A DNA stretch of 64,000 nt, from the NCBI GenBank assembly GCA_910588035.1, contig CAJUPY010000006.1:1-64000 (forward strand), in the 5' to 3' direction. Source of the stretch: an uncultured Muribaculaceae bacterium (GTDB taxonomy: Bacteria > Bacteroidota > Bacteroidia > Bacteroidales > Muribaculaceae). The notes under the pieces are model-generated. The model did no database searches and was not told where the DNA came from. It saw only the letters and a program-made list of their open reading frames with translations. The first letter of the stretch is position 1. The number at the start of each line of letters is the position of its first letter. Both the position numbers and the translations under genes were made by a program. Shown one piece after another: positions 16,539 to 25,466 of the stretch.

Positions 16539-17462
16539 ATGGAAAATGAAGTAAAAGAGACAAATCAGGGTAAAAACAAGATGACGGTGATACTCGCCGT
16601 CATTCTTGGTGTTTTTGTTCTGCTCGCTGTTGTTCTGTTTTTTTTCCAGAACAGCCGCATCTCAAAAGCAGAGGCTGAGAACGAGCAGCTGCAGCTGACC
16701 AATGAACAGCTTCAGCTCGCCAATGAATTTCAGTCGGTCGACAATGAGTTCGCACAATATGAAAATCAGACCCAGCTGCTTGTCAACGACTCTCTTGTCC
16801 AGAAATATGCCGCTGCCAAGGCAAAAGTTGAAAAACTTCTTCAGGAACTGAACAATGAGAAGACCAAAAATGCGAAACGCATCAAGCAACTGCAAGATGA
16901 GATTGCCACATTGAAGGGAATTTTGCGTCATTATGTCGCTCAGATAGACTCCCTTGCAAAAGAAAACCAGGGGTTGCGCGATGAAAACCGTGAGATCAAA
17001 GACCGCAACCGTCAGCTCTCGAAAAAAGTAGACGATGTCTCGCGTGAGAACAACACTCTCAACGAACGTATGATTCTGGCCGAGAAACTCAATGTGACAG
17101 GAGTGAATCTGACTGCGTTGAAGAAAAACGGTAAGACCGAGAAAAACATCACCAAGGCGCGTCAGTTGCTTGTCACCTTCACAATTCCGCAAAACAACTC
17201 GACTCCTGTAGGCGAAAAAGATATCTATCTGCGCATCGTCACTCCCGAAGGAGATCTGCTCGGTAATGGCGGAACATTCTCTTTTGAAGGTCAGTCGGTC
17301 AAGTGCACCGCCCGCAAGTCGATTGAATATGCCGGTGAGGAAATTGGTGGAATCCACATCTATTGGGATGTCAACGCCACACTTAACCCCGGTGAGTATA
17401 CTGTCGAATTGTTCTGTGACAATTACCGTATTGCATCACGTAAGTTCACGATGAAAAAATAA
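16539..17462 (+). CDS. membrane-anchored coiled-coil protein
   Basis: A 307-residue protein with a short basic N terminus, one membrane segment (about 15-36, VILAVILGVFVLLAVVLFFF), a long coiled coil (about 40-185, repeated ENEQLQL/NEQLQLANE and KENQGLRDENREIKDRN heptads) and a C-terminal beta domain (about 195-307) ending in an Ig-like strand pattern (NPGEYTVELFCDNYRIASRKF). It probably sits in the inner membrane with the rod in the periplasm. I recognise no family. It is wedged between galM and mgtC with gaps of 2 and 5 bases. Confidence 0.75.
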   Translation: MENEVKETNQGKNKMTVILAVILGVFVLLAVVLFFFQNSRISKAEAENEQLQLTNEQLQLANEFQSVDNEFAQYENQTQLLVNDSLVQKYAAAKAKVEKLLQELNNEKTKNAKRIKQLQDEIATLKGILRHYVAQIDSLAKENQGLRDENREIKDRNRQLSKKVDDVSRENNTLNERMILAEKLNVTGVNLTALKKNGKTEKNITKARQLLVTFTIPQNNSTPVGEKDIYLRIVTPEGDLLGNGGTFSFEGQSVKCTARKSIEYAGEEIGGIHIYWDVNATLNPGEYTVELFCDNYRIASRKFTMKK

Positions 17463-17467
17463 CAGTA

Positions 17468-18199
17468 ATGGAGCATCAGTCGTTTTTTCAGTATTTGGCT
17501 GATTCTGTAAACTCAGTTGAGGTCAACACTGTCTCCTCGCTGCTCAAACTTGTCTTGAGCATGCTGTTGGGCAGTGTGGTCGGTTTTGAACGCAAGCGCA
17601 AAGGACAGTCTGCCGGTGTCAGAACTTTCGCGTTGATCTCGATGGGTGCGACCCTGGCCATGCTGATCTCGATATATGTTCCACAAGAATATCTCGGATT
17701 GAAAAACGGAGACCCGGGCCGCATCGCGGCCCAGGTTCTTTCCGGCATCGGTTTTCTCGGTGCCGGAGCCATAATTCAGATGAAGGGGTCGGTCAGGGGG
17801 CTTACCACCGCTGCCGGAATATGGATGGTGGCAACGATTGGACTTGCAATCGGTGTGGGCATGTATATGATCTCGATTGTGGCGACAGGACTGATAATGG
17901 TTATTCTTGTCTTGATCGAGAATTTTGAACATCGTCTCTCCGTTGGATCTGAATCCCGCATTATCAGAATGAAAGTCGGTGCGATCGTTGATGACATAGA
18001 CGAGTATCGTCGTGTTCTGGCCGATAACCGCATTCAACTGATAAACGTATTTGTCGATTATGACTATATTGAAAATACAACCAGACTCAATCTGGTTGTA
18101 ATAGTCAGAGAAGCTACAAACTACATTGACGTTTTTAATAAACTAAGTGAAATTCACCCGACACAGTCAATCACTCTTGCCAATCAGATCAGCATTTGA
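17468..18199 (+). CDS. MgtC/SapB family membrane protein
   Basis: A 243-residue membrane protein with about five hydrophobic segments in the first 150 residues. The family signature is present: LGSVVGFERKRKGQSAGVRT, then ISMGATLAMLIS and GFLGAGAIIQ. A soluble C-terminal region (about 155-243) resembles the ACT-like domain of longer MgtC homologues. In pathogens MgtC dampens the F1Fo ATP synthase and helps growth at low magnesium; in commensals the role is unclear. It lies 5 bases after the coiled-coil gene and 67 bases before a cation antiporter, so an ion-homeostasis role fits. Confidence 0.88.
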   Translation: MEHQSFFQYLADSVNSVEVNTVSSLLKLVLSMLLGSVVGFERKRKGQSAGVRTFALISMGATLAMLISIYVPQEYLGLKNGDPGRIAAQVLSGIGFLGAGAIIQMKGSVRGLTTAAGIWMVATIGLAIGVGMYMISIVATGLIMVILVLIENFEHRLSVGSESRIIRMKVGAIVDDIDEYRRVLADNRIQLINVFVDYDYIENTTRLNLVVIVREATNYIDVFNKLSEIHPTQSITLANQISI

Positions 18200-18266
18200 G
18201 ACTGTTGTCGTGAATGATATCCGCTATCTGAACATAAACACTCCCTTATTCACGCAGATATAAACG

Positions 18267-20519
18267 ATGCTACTTGCCAACATAGCCCAGGAAACAGCCT
18301 CACAGATGAATGTCGAAAGCCTGATTAGTGATCTGGCTTTCATTTTATTGCTCGGAGCCGGTGTGACATTGCTTTTCAAGTGGATCAAGCAGCCGGTCGT
18401 GCTCGGATATATAGTGGCGGGTTTCCTTGCAAGTCCAAATTTTGAACCTCTGCCGTCGGTCACGACCGAAGCCAATATCGAATTCTGGGCTCAGATCGGA
18501 ATCGTCGTGTTGCTGTTCTCGCTCGGTGTCGAGTTCAGTTTCAAAAAACTGGTCAATGTAGGAGGCTCTGCTGTGGTCACTGCCCTGATCATTGTCATCG
18601 GCATGATGTTCACCGGCTATTGCATCGGACATCTTATGGGTTTCACAAACATCAACAGTTTGTTTCTCGGCGGCATGCTCTCGATGTCTTCGACAACCAT
18701 TATCATCAAGGCATTCAATGATCTCGGATTACAGCAGAAAAAATTTGCCTCATTGGTTTTTGCCGTCTTGATTGTAGAGGATCTGTTTGCCGTCTTGATG
18801 ATGGTCATACTGTCGTCGATCGCGATCAACAGCAGCGTCGAGGGAAGCGAGATGTTGCTCAGTGTCGGCAAACTGGTGTTTTTCCTCATAATATGGTTTC
18901 TTGTCGGAGTCTACATTCTGCCTTCTGCCCTTAACCGGGTCAGGAGGTTCCTGAATAGCGAGACTCTGTTGATTGTATCAATGGGCCTGTGTCTCGGTAT
19001 GGCTGTCTTCTCGGTCTTGTGTGGATTCTCACTTGCCTTGGGTGCTTTTGTGATGGGCTCGATTCTGGCCGGAACAAGTCTTGCCGAGCGCATTGAGAAG
19101 GTGGTCACTCCGGTGAAAGATTTGTTTGGATCGGTTTTCTTCATCTCGGTTGGCATGATGGTCCAGCCTGACATAATAGTCCGGTACTGGTCTCCGATTT
19201 TGATTCTTTCAGTCGTTGTGATCATAGGCATGATAATTTTCGGAACCGCCGGAATGTTGGTGACAGGCCAGCCGTTGCGCATTGCCATTGAGTCAGGATT
19301 TTCGCTCACGCAAATAGGTGAGTTCGCATTCATCATCGCCTCACTCGGCATGTCGCTCGGTGTGCTTGATTCATCGATCTATCCGATTGTAGTGGCTGTC
19401 TCGGTGATAACGACATTCACAACGCCTTATTTCATCAGAATGGCCGATCCGTTTTGTTCGGCTCTTGAAAAGATATTGCCCACAAAACTCAGATATCTAA
19501 TTGAAAGATATAGCCGCAATGCCGGATCGACATCCCACTCCAACCACATATGGGGGCAGTTGCTGAGACGCTATCTGTGGCGCATCGTACTCTATGCTAT
19601 CATCTTGATCGCGATAACTCTGATCGCCACCGGTTATGTCGAACCGTGGCTGACCGCACTGTTGCCGCAATGGGCCAAGTTCATCACGGCCGTGTCATCT
19701 CTTCTTGCCATGTCTCCTTTTCTTCTGGCACTGTCATTGCCGACATCAAAGAAGACCGAACGTGAGATTCTCGCCGAACGCCACCGCAACTACAGGGTTC
19801 CGTTGATGATAATGTCGGTGTTCAAACTGCTGATCGTTCTCTCTTTCATTGTCAACATACTGACAATGATCTATTCGTTGAAAGTCGGATTCATCGGTGG
19901 AGTTGTGATTCTGTTCCTGATTCTGTTCGTGTTCTCGCGTCAGATCAATGAGAGCATGAGCCGCATAGAGTCAACCTTCATGAACAATCTAAACGAGAGG
20001 GAACTGAGACGTACGGGTAAAAACAACAGTCTGGTAAGTGACCTTCACCTTGCATTCATGCACGTAGGTTTCGGGTGTCCGTTTGTCGGCGAACGGTTGA
20101 TGGACTCTCCGTTGCGCTCACATTTCGGAGTTTCGGTCATAAACATTCAGCGTGGTTCTGAAGTCATTCCGGTTCCTGCCGGTGAAACACGTCTTTTTCC
20201 GGGAGATACGGTCGGGATCATAGGCACCGACAATCAGATTCAGTCACTGATTCCTGTAATCGAAAAAGAGGGTAAGGACGACACTGCTGCAGATAGCCAT
20301 GATTTCAAACTCGTCGATATGGAACTTTCAGAGACTTCACCACTGATAGGACACACGATAATGGAGGCCGATATCAGAAGAAATTATTATGTTCACATTG
20401 TGGCGATCAGGCGTGGTGACGAATTCGTGACAGATATACTCAATACGCCGTTTGAGCGTGGCGATGAGATTTGGGTCGTCGGCTCTAAAAATGCTCTGTC
20501 GAAGCTGAATGGACTCTGA
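18267..20519 (+). CDS. CPA2-type cation:proton antiporter with two TrkA-C domains
   Basis: A 750-residue inner-membrane transporter of the KefB/CPA2 family: about a dozen membrane segments (residues 20-400), a second membrane block (about 435-560), then two consecutive TrkA-C (RCK-C) domains (about 590-670 and 680-748; GDTVGIIGT and GDEIWVVGS endings). No TrkA-N (NAD-binding) domain is visible between them and the membrane part, which differs from E. coli KefB/KefC. RCK-C domains bind small regulators such as c-di-AMP in other bacteria. It follows mgtC by 67 bases. Its stop is 6 bases from the convergent LytTR gene, with no terminator between. Confidence 0.9.
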   Translation: MLLANIAQETASQMNVESLISDLAFILLLGAGVTLLFKWIKQPVVLGYIVAGFLASPNFEPLPSVTTEANIEFWAQIGIVVLLFSLGVEFSFKKLVNVGGSAVVTALIIVIGMMFTGYCIGHLMGFTNINSLFLGGMLSMSSTTIIIKAFNDLGLQQKKFASLVFAVLIVEDLFAVLMMVILSSIAINSSVEGSEMLLSVGKLVFFLIIWFLVGVYILPSALNRVRRFLNSETLLIVSMGLCLGMAVFSVLCGFSLALGAFVMGSILAGTSLAERIEKVVTPVKDLFGSVFFISVGMMVQPDIIVRYWSPILILSVVVIIGMIIFGTAGMLVTGQPLRIAIESGFSLTQIGEFAFIIASLGMSLGVLDSSIYPIVVAVSVITTFTTPYFIRMADPFCSALEKILPTKLRYLIERYSRNAGSTSHSNHIWGQLLRRYLWRIVLYAIILIAITLIATGYVEPWLTALLPQWAKFITAVSSLLAMSPFLLALSLPTSKKTEREILAERHRNYRVPLMIMSVFKLLIVLSFIVNILTMIYSLKVGFIGGVVILFLILFVFSRQINESMSRIESTFMNNLNERELRRTGKNNSLVSDLHLAFMHVGFGCPFVGERLMDSPLRSHFGVSVINIQRGSEVIPVPAGETRLFPGDTVGIIGTDNQIQSLIPVIEKEGKDDTAADSHDFKLVDMELSETSPLIGHTIMEADIRRNYYVHIVAIRRGDEFVTDILNTPFERGDEIWVVGSKNALSKLNGL

Positions 20520-20525
20520 TATCTG

Positions 20526-21230
20526 TCAAAGGTGTCTTGACTTGAGATACTCGCGGAATAGCGGACGGTAGGTTTCTCCAACCGGCAGTATCTCGCCTGA
20601 AATCTCAACATTGTTGCTGTTTGCCTTGTCGAGATAAGATAGATTGATGATGTAGGAGCGATGTATGCGCATGAAACCTTTTCCATTCAACAACCCCTCC
20701 AGGCGGTGCATGCTCTCGAGAGTCACGATTGGCGCGATCATGTTTCTGGCCTTTATCTGCACATATTCACCCATTCCTTTCACATAGACGATGTCTGACT
20801 GTTTTAAACGTACGACAGATCCGCTGTTTTTCACATACAGACATTCCTCGTCTGATTCTCCGGAGCCACATTGACGTTGCCGGCGTTTCACTTTGTCTAC
20901 AGCTTCAAGCAGTTCTGAAAATGATAACGGTTTAAGCAAATAGTCCACGGCATCGAGACGGAATCCTTCAGCGGCATATTGCGGATATGCAGTCGTGAAG
21001 ATTATGTGTGGAGCGGCACTCCCTAACTTGCGTGCGAAATCCACACCGTTGCAGTCGGGCATGTCAATGTCGAGAAATATCAAATCGATCTTTTCTGACT
21101 CAATCTGCCTGAGTGCGTCATCGGCTGAATAAAATCTGCCTACAAGCTCCAGTTCAGGAACACGTTCAATAAAGCGGGCGAGCTGAACCAGGGCGAGCGG
21201 TTCGTCATCAATTGCGATACATCTGATCAT
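20526..21230 (-). CDS. LytTR-family response regulator
   Basis: A 234-residue two-component regulator. The receiver domain (1-120) has the acidic pair Asp8-Asp9 and the phosphorylation site Asp54 in IFLDIDMPDC, with Thr in FTTAYPQ. The LytTR DNA-binding domain (about 135-232) has VYVKGMGEYV and the family end MRIHRSYIINL. It overlaps the LytS-type kinase gene by four bases and is the last gene of the macAB-tolC operon, so it probably responds to the same stress as the pump. Confidence 0.93.
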   Translation of the reverse strand: MIRCIAIDDEPLALVQLARFIERVPELELVGRFYSADDALRQIESEKIDLIFLDIDMPDCNGVDFARKLGSAAPHIIFTTAYPQYAAEGFRLDAVDYLLKPLSFSELLEAVDKVKRRQRQCGSGESDEECLYVKNSGSVVRLKQSDIVYVKGMGEYVQIKARNMIAPIVTLESMHRLEGLLNGKGFMRIHRSYIINLSYLDKANSNNVEISGEILPVGETYRPLFREYLKSRHL

Positions 21231-22273
21231 TTTATCGTTATTTCAAGTTCGACCAAATAATTTTCAACGCGGTTGTCAATATTGAGGTTATACCTGCCGT
21301 GATAAAGTAACTCAAGACGACGGCGCACATTTTCCAGACCGATGCCTCCATTTCTGTCTGGTTGAGCGTTTTTTTTCGGGTTAGTGTTCATGCATTTGAA
21401 AATCAGTTTATCATCGTCAAGAGTGAAATCTATAGCTATAAGTGAGTTTTCTTTATAGCTGATTCCGTGTTTGAAGGCGTTTTCGACAAATGTTATGAAC
21501 AGCAACGGCGGCACTTCGACATTTCCGGCTTCTTCTTGAAAATTCATCGTTATGACAACTTGTTCGGGATATCTCAGCCGCATCAACGCGATGAAGTTCT
21601 CAATGAATTCAACCTCGCGTCTGAGCGGCACTTTATGGCTTTTGTTGTCATAGAGCACATAGCGCATCATCTTTGATAGTTCCTGAATGGTTTCGTAAGC
21701 CTTGACCGGATCAATCTCAACCAGCGATTGTATGTTGTTGAGCGTGTTCATCAGAAAATGTGGATTGATCTGATATTTCAATGATTCAAGTTCTGACTTC
21801 ATTTGCTCATTCTTCACTTCAAGAATCTCCATATCCTTGCGGTGGGAGATGAAATACATCTTTATTGCCAGATTGGCCAGAATTGCACAAGCGGCCATAA
21901 CCACATTGGTCACGCGAAACATTTCTACGGGTGGTGCCGGCAGCGTGACGCCGGCAAGTGTGGGCCTTGGTGGAGGATTGATTCCAAACCACACTGTCAG
22001 CAGAATACATGCTACAATCGACAGATAGATTGTCTTTTTCCCTTTCAAAAATAGAAACGGCATCAGAATCGAGTCGTTGATAAAGAAGACTGCGAGAAAC
22101 GGCAGCAGATGAACCCAACCGCGAACCAGACGGTCATAGCGAATGCTGCCGCCGGAATAGAACTGAGTGATCAGCGGAATGCAGAACAGCAGTATCCACC
22201 CGATAAGGTACACTGCATATTCATTTGCCTTGTAGCGGTCGATGAGAAGGCGTTTGGTCAATCTGTCATTCAT
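21227..22273 (-). CDS. LytS-type sensor histidine kinase
   Basis: A 348-residue membrane kinase with four hydrophobic segments (about 20-40, 55-75, 81-97, 121-143), a short linker coiled coil (145-165), then a His_kinase domain: phospho-acceptor His172 in NPHFLMNTLNNIQ, and an ATP-binding part with FVENAFKHG (N box) and GGIGLENVRRRL (G box). Its start overlaps the permease stop by eight bases and its stop overlaps the LytTR start by four. Cognate of that regulator. No periplasmic sensor loop of size is visible, so it likely senses within the membrane. Confidence 0.92.
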   Translation of the reverse strand: MNDRLTKRLLIDRYKANEYAVYLIGWILLFCIPLITQFYSGGSIRYDRLVRGWVHLLPFLAVFFINDSILMPFLFLKGKKTIYLSIVACILLTVWFGINPPPRPTLAGVTLPAPPVEMFRVTNVVMAACAILANLAIKMYFISHRKDMEILEVKNEQMKSELESLKYQINPHFLMNTLNNIQSLVEIDPVKAYETIQELSKMMRYVLYDNKSHKVPLRREVEFIENFIALMRLRYPEQVVITMNFQEEAGNVEVPPLLFITFVENAFKHGISYKENSLIAIDFTLDDDKLIFKCMNTNPKKNAQPDRNGGIGLENVRRRLELLYHGRYNLNIDNRVENYLVELEITIK

Positions 22274-23483
22274 ATCTTATAGCTTCAATCGGATCAAGAT
22301 TTGCCGCTTTGGTGGCAGGGAAATAGCCGAACCCGATTCCGAGCACGGTACACACAGCAAACGACACGACAATAGACCACATCGGAATTGATGCCGGAAA
22401 ACCGATTTGGTTGCAAACCAGAGTTCCAAGCCAGCCGGTGAAAATGCCTATGACGCCACCTGAGATGCTTATCAGCACCGATTCGATCAAAAATTGGTTG
22501 CTGATATCGAATCCGCGTGCACCGACAGACATTCGCAGACCGATTTCGCGTGTGCGCTCTGTAACTGACACAAGCATTATGTTCATTATGCCTATTCCGG
22601 CCACCAACAGCGAGAATGCCGCTGCAACAACCAGAATGATCGTGATAGTGTCCATTGTCGATGACATGGTTTCCATCATCTCCTGCTGGCTCCTGATTGT
22701 GAAATCGTCGTCATCGCCCTCTTTGATTCTGTGTGATGTCCGCAAGATTGATGTCAGTTCTTCAATTGCCTCGTCGCTTAGTTCCTCTGAGATTGCCGAG
22801 GCGTTTATGCCCTGAAAATAGGTTTGGGCGAGCAGACGTTTCATTACGGTCGTATATGGTGCGATAATGACATTATCCTGATCCATGCCCCAGTTGTTGT
22901 AGCCTTTCTCGTCAAGTACGCCGATGATTCTGAACGGAATCGATTTGAAACGGATTATCTTGTCAATCGGGTCAACTCCTTCGTCAAATAGATTTTCTAC
23001 AATAGTCTTGCCGACAAGGCAAACTTTTGCACCTTTTCTGACATCATCATCACCAAATGAGTTTCCTTTAGCGATGTTCCACTGCTTGATATCAAGATAT
23101 TCGGGACTCTCGCCGTAGATTGTCGAGTTAGTGTTCTTGGAACCGTAAATGACTTGGCCGGAAGAGGTCACTTCGGGCGATACGTATGTCACATATCTCT
23201 TGTTTTCAAGTATCGCGTCATAATCGGCGAGTTTCAGTGTCTGCATTTCAGAAGGGTCACGTCTGACGCCACCCATCATCTCCGCTCCGGGATGTACGCT
23301 CAACAGATTGGTGCCCATTTTTGAAATTTCTTTCCTGACACTTTCTTTTGAACCTTGTCCGATTGCCATCATGATTATGACGGCGGCAACACCGATTATG
23401 ATGCCGAGCATTGACAAGAAAGTCCTGAACTTGTTGTTGGCAAGAGCCTTGAACGCTATTTTAAATAAATTGGTCAGATTCAT
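22266..23483 (-). CDS. macB: MacB-type ABC transporter permease
   Basis: A 405-residue inner-membrane permease: an N-terminal membrane segment (about 21-43, MLGIIIGVAAVIIMMAIG), a periplasmic MacB_PCD domain (about 50-250), and three C-terminal FtsX segments (about 280-400) with the motif SVTERTREIGLRMSVGA. It is the transmembrane half of a mechanotransmission-type tripartite pump exporting toxins, drugs or envelope molecules through TolC. In E. coli MacB the ATPase is fused; here it is a separate gene just upstream. The downstream kinase gene overlaps it by eight bases. Confidence 0.93.
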   Translation of the reverse strand: MNLTNLFKIAFKALANNKFRTFLSMLGIIIGVAAVIIMMAIGQGSKESVRKEISKMGTNLLSVHPGAEMMGGVRRDPSEMQTLKLADYDAILENKRYVTYVSPEVTSSGQVIYGSKNTNSTIYGESPEYLDIKQWNIAKGNSFGDDDVRKGAKVCLVGKTIVENLFDEGVDPIDKIIRFKSIPFRIIGVLDEKGYNNWGMDQDNVIIAPYTTVMKRLLAQTYFQGINASAISEELSDEAIEELTSILRTSHRIKEGDDDDFTIRSQQEMMETMSSTMDTITIILVVAAAFSLLVAGIGIMNIMLVSVTERTREIGLRMSVGARGFDISNQFLIESVLISISGGVIGIFTGWLGTLVCNQIGFPASIPMWSIVVSFAVCTVLGIGFGYFPATKAANLDPIEAIRYE

Positions 23484-23494
23484 CTCGTTTTTGT

Positions 23495-24289
23495 TTAGAA
23501 GGTGTTATCGGCGGCCGATTCGATCTGTCGGTCTTCCATGGCCTCTTCAGCCGGCAGATTGTCGAGTGTTTCCTTTGCCGAAAGAATATTTTCATTGACG
23601 GTGTCATCAACAATGCGCCCGTCTCTGAGCAGGATGTTACGCGAGGAATATCTTGCAAGGTCGGGGTTATGGGTCACAAAAATAATGGTGTGTCCCTCGG
23701 CATAGAGTTTCTGGAACAGGACGAGCATCTCAAACGATGTTCGGGTGTCGAGGTTTCCAGTAGCCTCATCGGCAAGAATCACGGCCGGATTGTTTACCAG
23801 GGCTCTGGCGATAGCGACGCGTTGCATCTGACCTCCTGACATCTGGTTGGGCTTGTGTTCGAGCCGGTGGCCCAGCCCGACCTCTTTCAGTACTTTTATG
23901 GCGGCCTCGCGTCGTTCGCGGGCACTGTATCCGCTGTTGTACATCAACGGTAACTCAACGTTTTCAATAGCTGTTGTTTTAGGCAACAGATTGTAGTTTT
24001 GAAAAACGAATCCGATTTTCCGGTTGCGAAGACGCGCGCGTTGATTCTTGCTCATGCTCTTCACCGAAACGCCGTCAAGAATATATTCGCCTGATGTGGG
24101 AGTGTCGAGGCAACCGAGCTGGTTAAGAAGAGTTGACTTGCCCGAACCGGATGTACCCATTATTGTCACGAATTCGCCTTCATGGATTTTGAAAGAGACT
24201 CCGCGCAACGCATATACGCTTTCATCACCGACAATGAATTTGCGCTTGACGTCTCGAAGTTCGATTATGACTTTCTCTTTGTTGACCAT
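23495..24289 (-). CDS. MacB-type ABC transporter ATPase
   Basis: A 264-residue nucleotide-binding protein: Walker A GTSGSGKST (45-53), Q loop FVFQNYNLLP (95-104), signature SGGQMQR (151-157), Walker B ILADEAT (171-177) and H loop FVTHNPD. The C-terminal 30 residues (from about 230) extend past the usual LolD/MacB ATPase end and are Glu/Asp-rich. It partners the FtsX-type permease 11 bases downstream and the MacA-like adaptor 6 bases upstream. Confidence 0.94.
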   Translation of the reverse strand: MVNKEKVIIELRDVKRKFIVGDESVYALRGVSFKIHEGEFVTIMGTSGSGKSTLLNQLGCLDTPTSGEYILDGVSVKSMSKNQRARLRNRKIGFVFQNYNLLPKTTAIENVELPLMYNSGYSARERREAAIKVLKEVGLGHRLEHKPNQMSGGQMQRVAIARALVNNPAVILADEATGNLDTRTSFEMLVLFQKLYAEGHTIIFVTHNPDLARYSSRNILLRDGRIVDDTVNENILSAKETLDNLPAEEAMEDRQIESAADNTF

Positions 24290-24295
24290 CGTGAT

Positions 24296-25444
24296 TTATT
24301 TTTTCTTGTTTTTTCCGGGAGGTCCGGGCATGAATGGATTGGAACCCCTTTCTTCATCTCCAGGCGTGTCACCCGAATTGCCTGTGACGCCTACAATGAC
24401 TTTCTGACCGGCATTCAGTCCAGACGTGACCTCGGTGAACGATCCACCTGACACTCCGGTTGTCACGGCTATGGCTTTTACTTCCTTACCGTCTTCAATC
24501 CAGACTTTATGTTTGCTCTCACAGTCGACAATATTGTCTCCTGTCGGTAGCATCGTCTGATCGGGAGTGAATTTCAAGGCCTTTGACGGAATGCTCAGAA
24601 CGTTATCACGTTCCATTGAATAGACAGTGACATTGGCCGTCAGCCCCGGTTTCAGTTTCAAATCGTCGTTTGGGGCGGAAATAACCACCTCATATGTCAC
24701 GACATTACTTTCAGTCGTTGCTTCCTGTCGCACCTGTGTCACTTCGCCGTGAAAAACATCGTCGGGATAGGCATCGACGGTGAAGGTTACCCGTTGCCCC
24801 TCTTTCACCTGACCGATGTCGGCCTCGTCAACATCGGCAATGACACGCATGTCTGTGAGATCTCGGGCAATGATGAATAAAGTCGGTGTGGTCATGGCAG
24901 AAGCGACTGTCTGTCCTTCTTCAACCTCTTTGCTTAACACGACGCCGTCAATAGGGGCGGTAATGGTGGCGTATGAGAGGTTTGTCTGGGCTTTTGCCAC
25001 ATTCTGACGTTCGATCGCCACCTGTTGTTTAGCCTGTTCGTAGCTCAATCGGGTCTGTTCATAGTCGTTGGCCGCGATCAGGCCTTTTTCAAACAGAGTC
25101 TTATATCGGCCGAAATTTGCCGTCTGAAAATCGAGATTGCTTTGGGCGTTCGACAGATTACTCTGAGCGTTTGATAATTCCGACATAAGGTTGGTTTTAT
25201 CAAGTTCGGCGATAATATCACCCTTTTTGACCTCACTGTTGAAGTCGACATAGATCTTATCGATAATGCCTGACACCTGTGTGCCGACTTCAACTTTAGT
25301 AACCGGTTCGATTGTTCCGGTCGCAGTTACACCTGTGCTTAGATCGCGGTATTCGGCCGTGGCGGTTTCAAATCTGATCTGCTCTTTGTTGCCACATGAT
25401 GCCAGAATGGCAAGAACCGTGATTATGAATGATGATTTATTCAT
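24296..25444 (-). CDS. macA: MacA-like periplasmic adaptor (membrane fusion lipoprotein)
   Basis: A 382-residue membrane-fusion protein with a lipoprotein signal (lipobox ILASC, Cys17). Domains: barrel-sandwich hybrid (about 45-70 and 160-195, with VGTQVSGIIDKIYVDF), an alpha hairpin (about 75-160, repeats of LSNAQSNL), a beta-barrel (195-275) and a membrane-proximal end. The C terminus is rich in Gly and Pro and ends in a Lys tail. It bridges the MacB-type permease to the TolC protein encoded 22 bases upstream. Confidence 0.93.
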   Translation of the reverse strand: MNKSSFIITVLAILASCGNKEQIRFETATAEYRDLSTGVTATGTIEPVTKVEVGTQVSGIIDKIYVDFNSEVKKGDIIAELDKTNLMSELSNAQSNLSNAQSNLDFQTANFGRYKTLFEKGLIAANDYEQTRLSYEQAKQQVAIERQNVAKAQTNLSYATITAPIDGVVLSKEVEEGQTVASAMTTPTLFIIARDLTDMRVIADVDEADIGQVKEGQRVTFTVDAYPDDVFHGEVTQVRQEATTESNVVTYEVVISAPNDDLKLKPGLTANVTVYSMERDNVLSIPSKALKFTPDQTMLPTGDNIVDCESKHKVWIEDGKEVKAIAVTTGVSGGSFTEVTSGLNAGQKVIVGVTGNSGDTPGDEERGSNPFMPGPPGKNKKK

Positions 25445-25466
25445 ATATATGTTGATATTTATGTTT

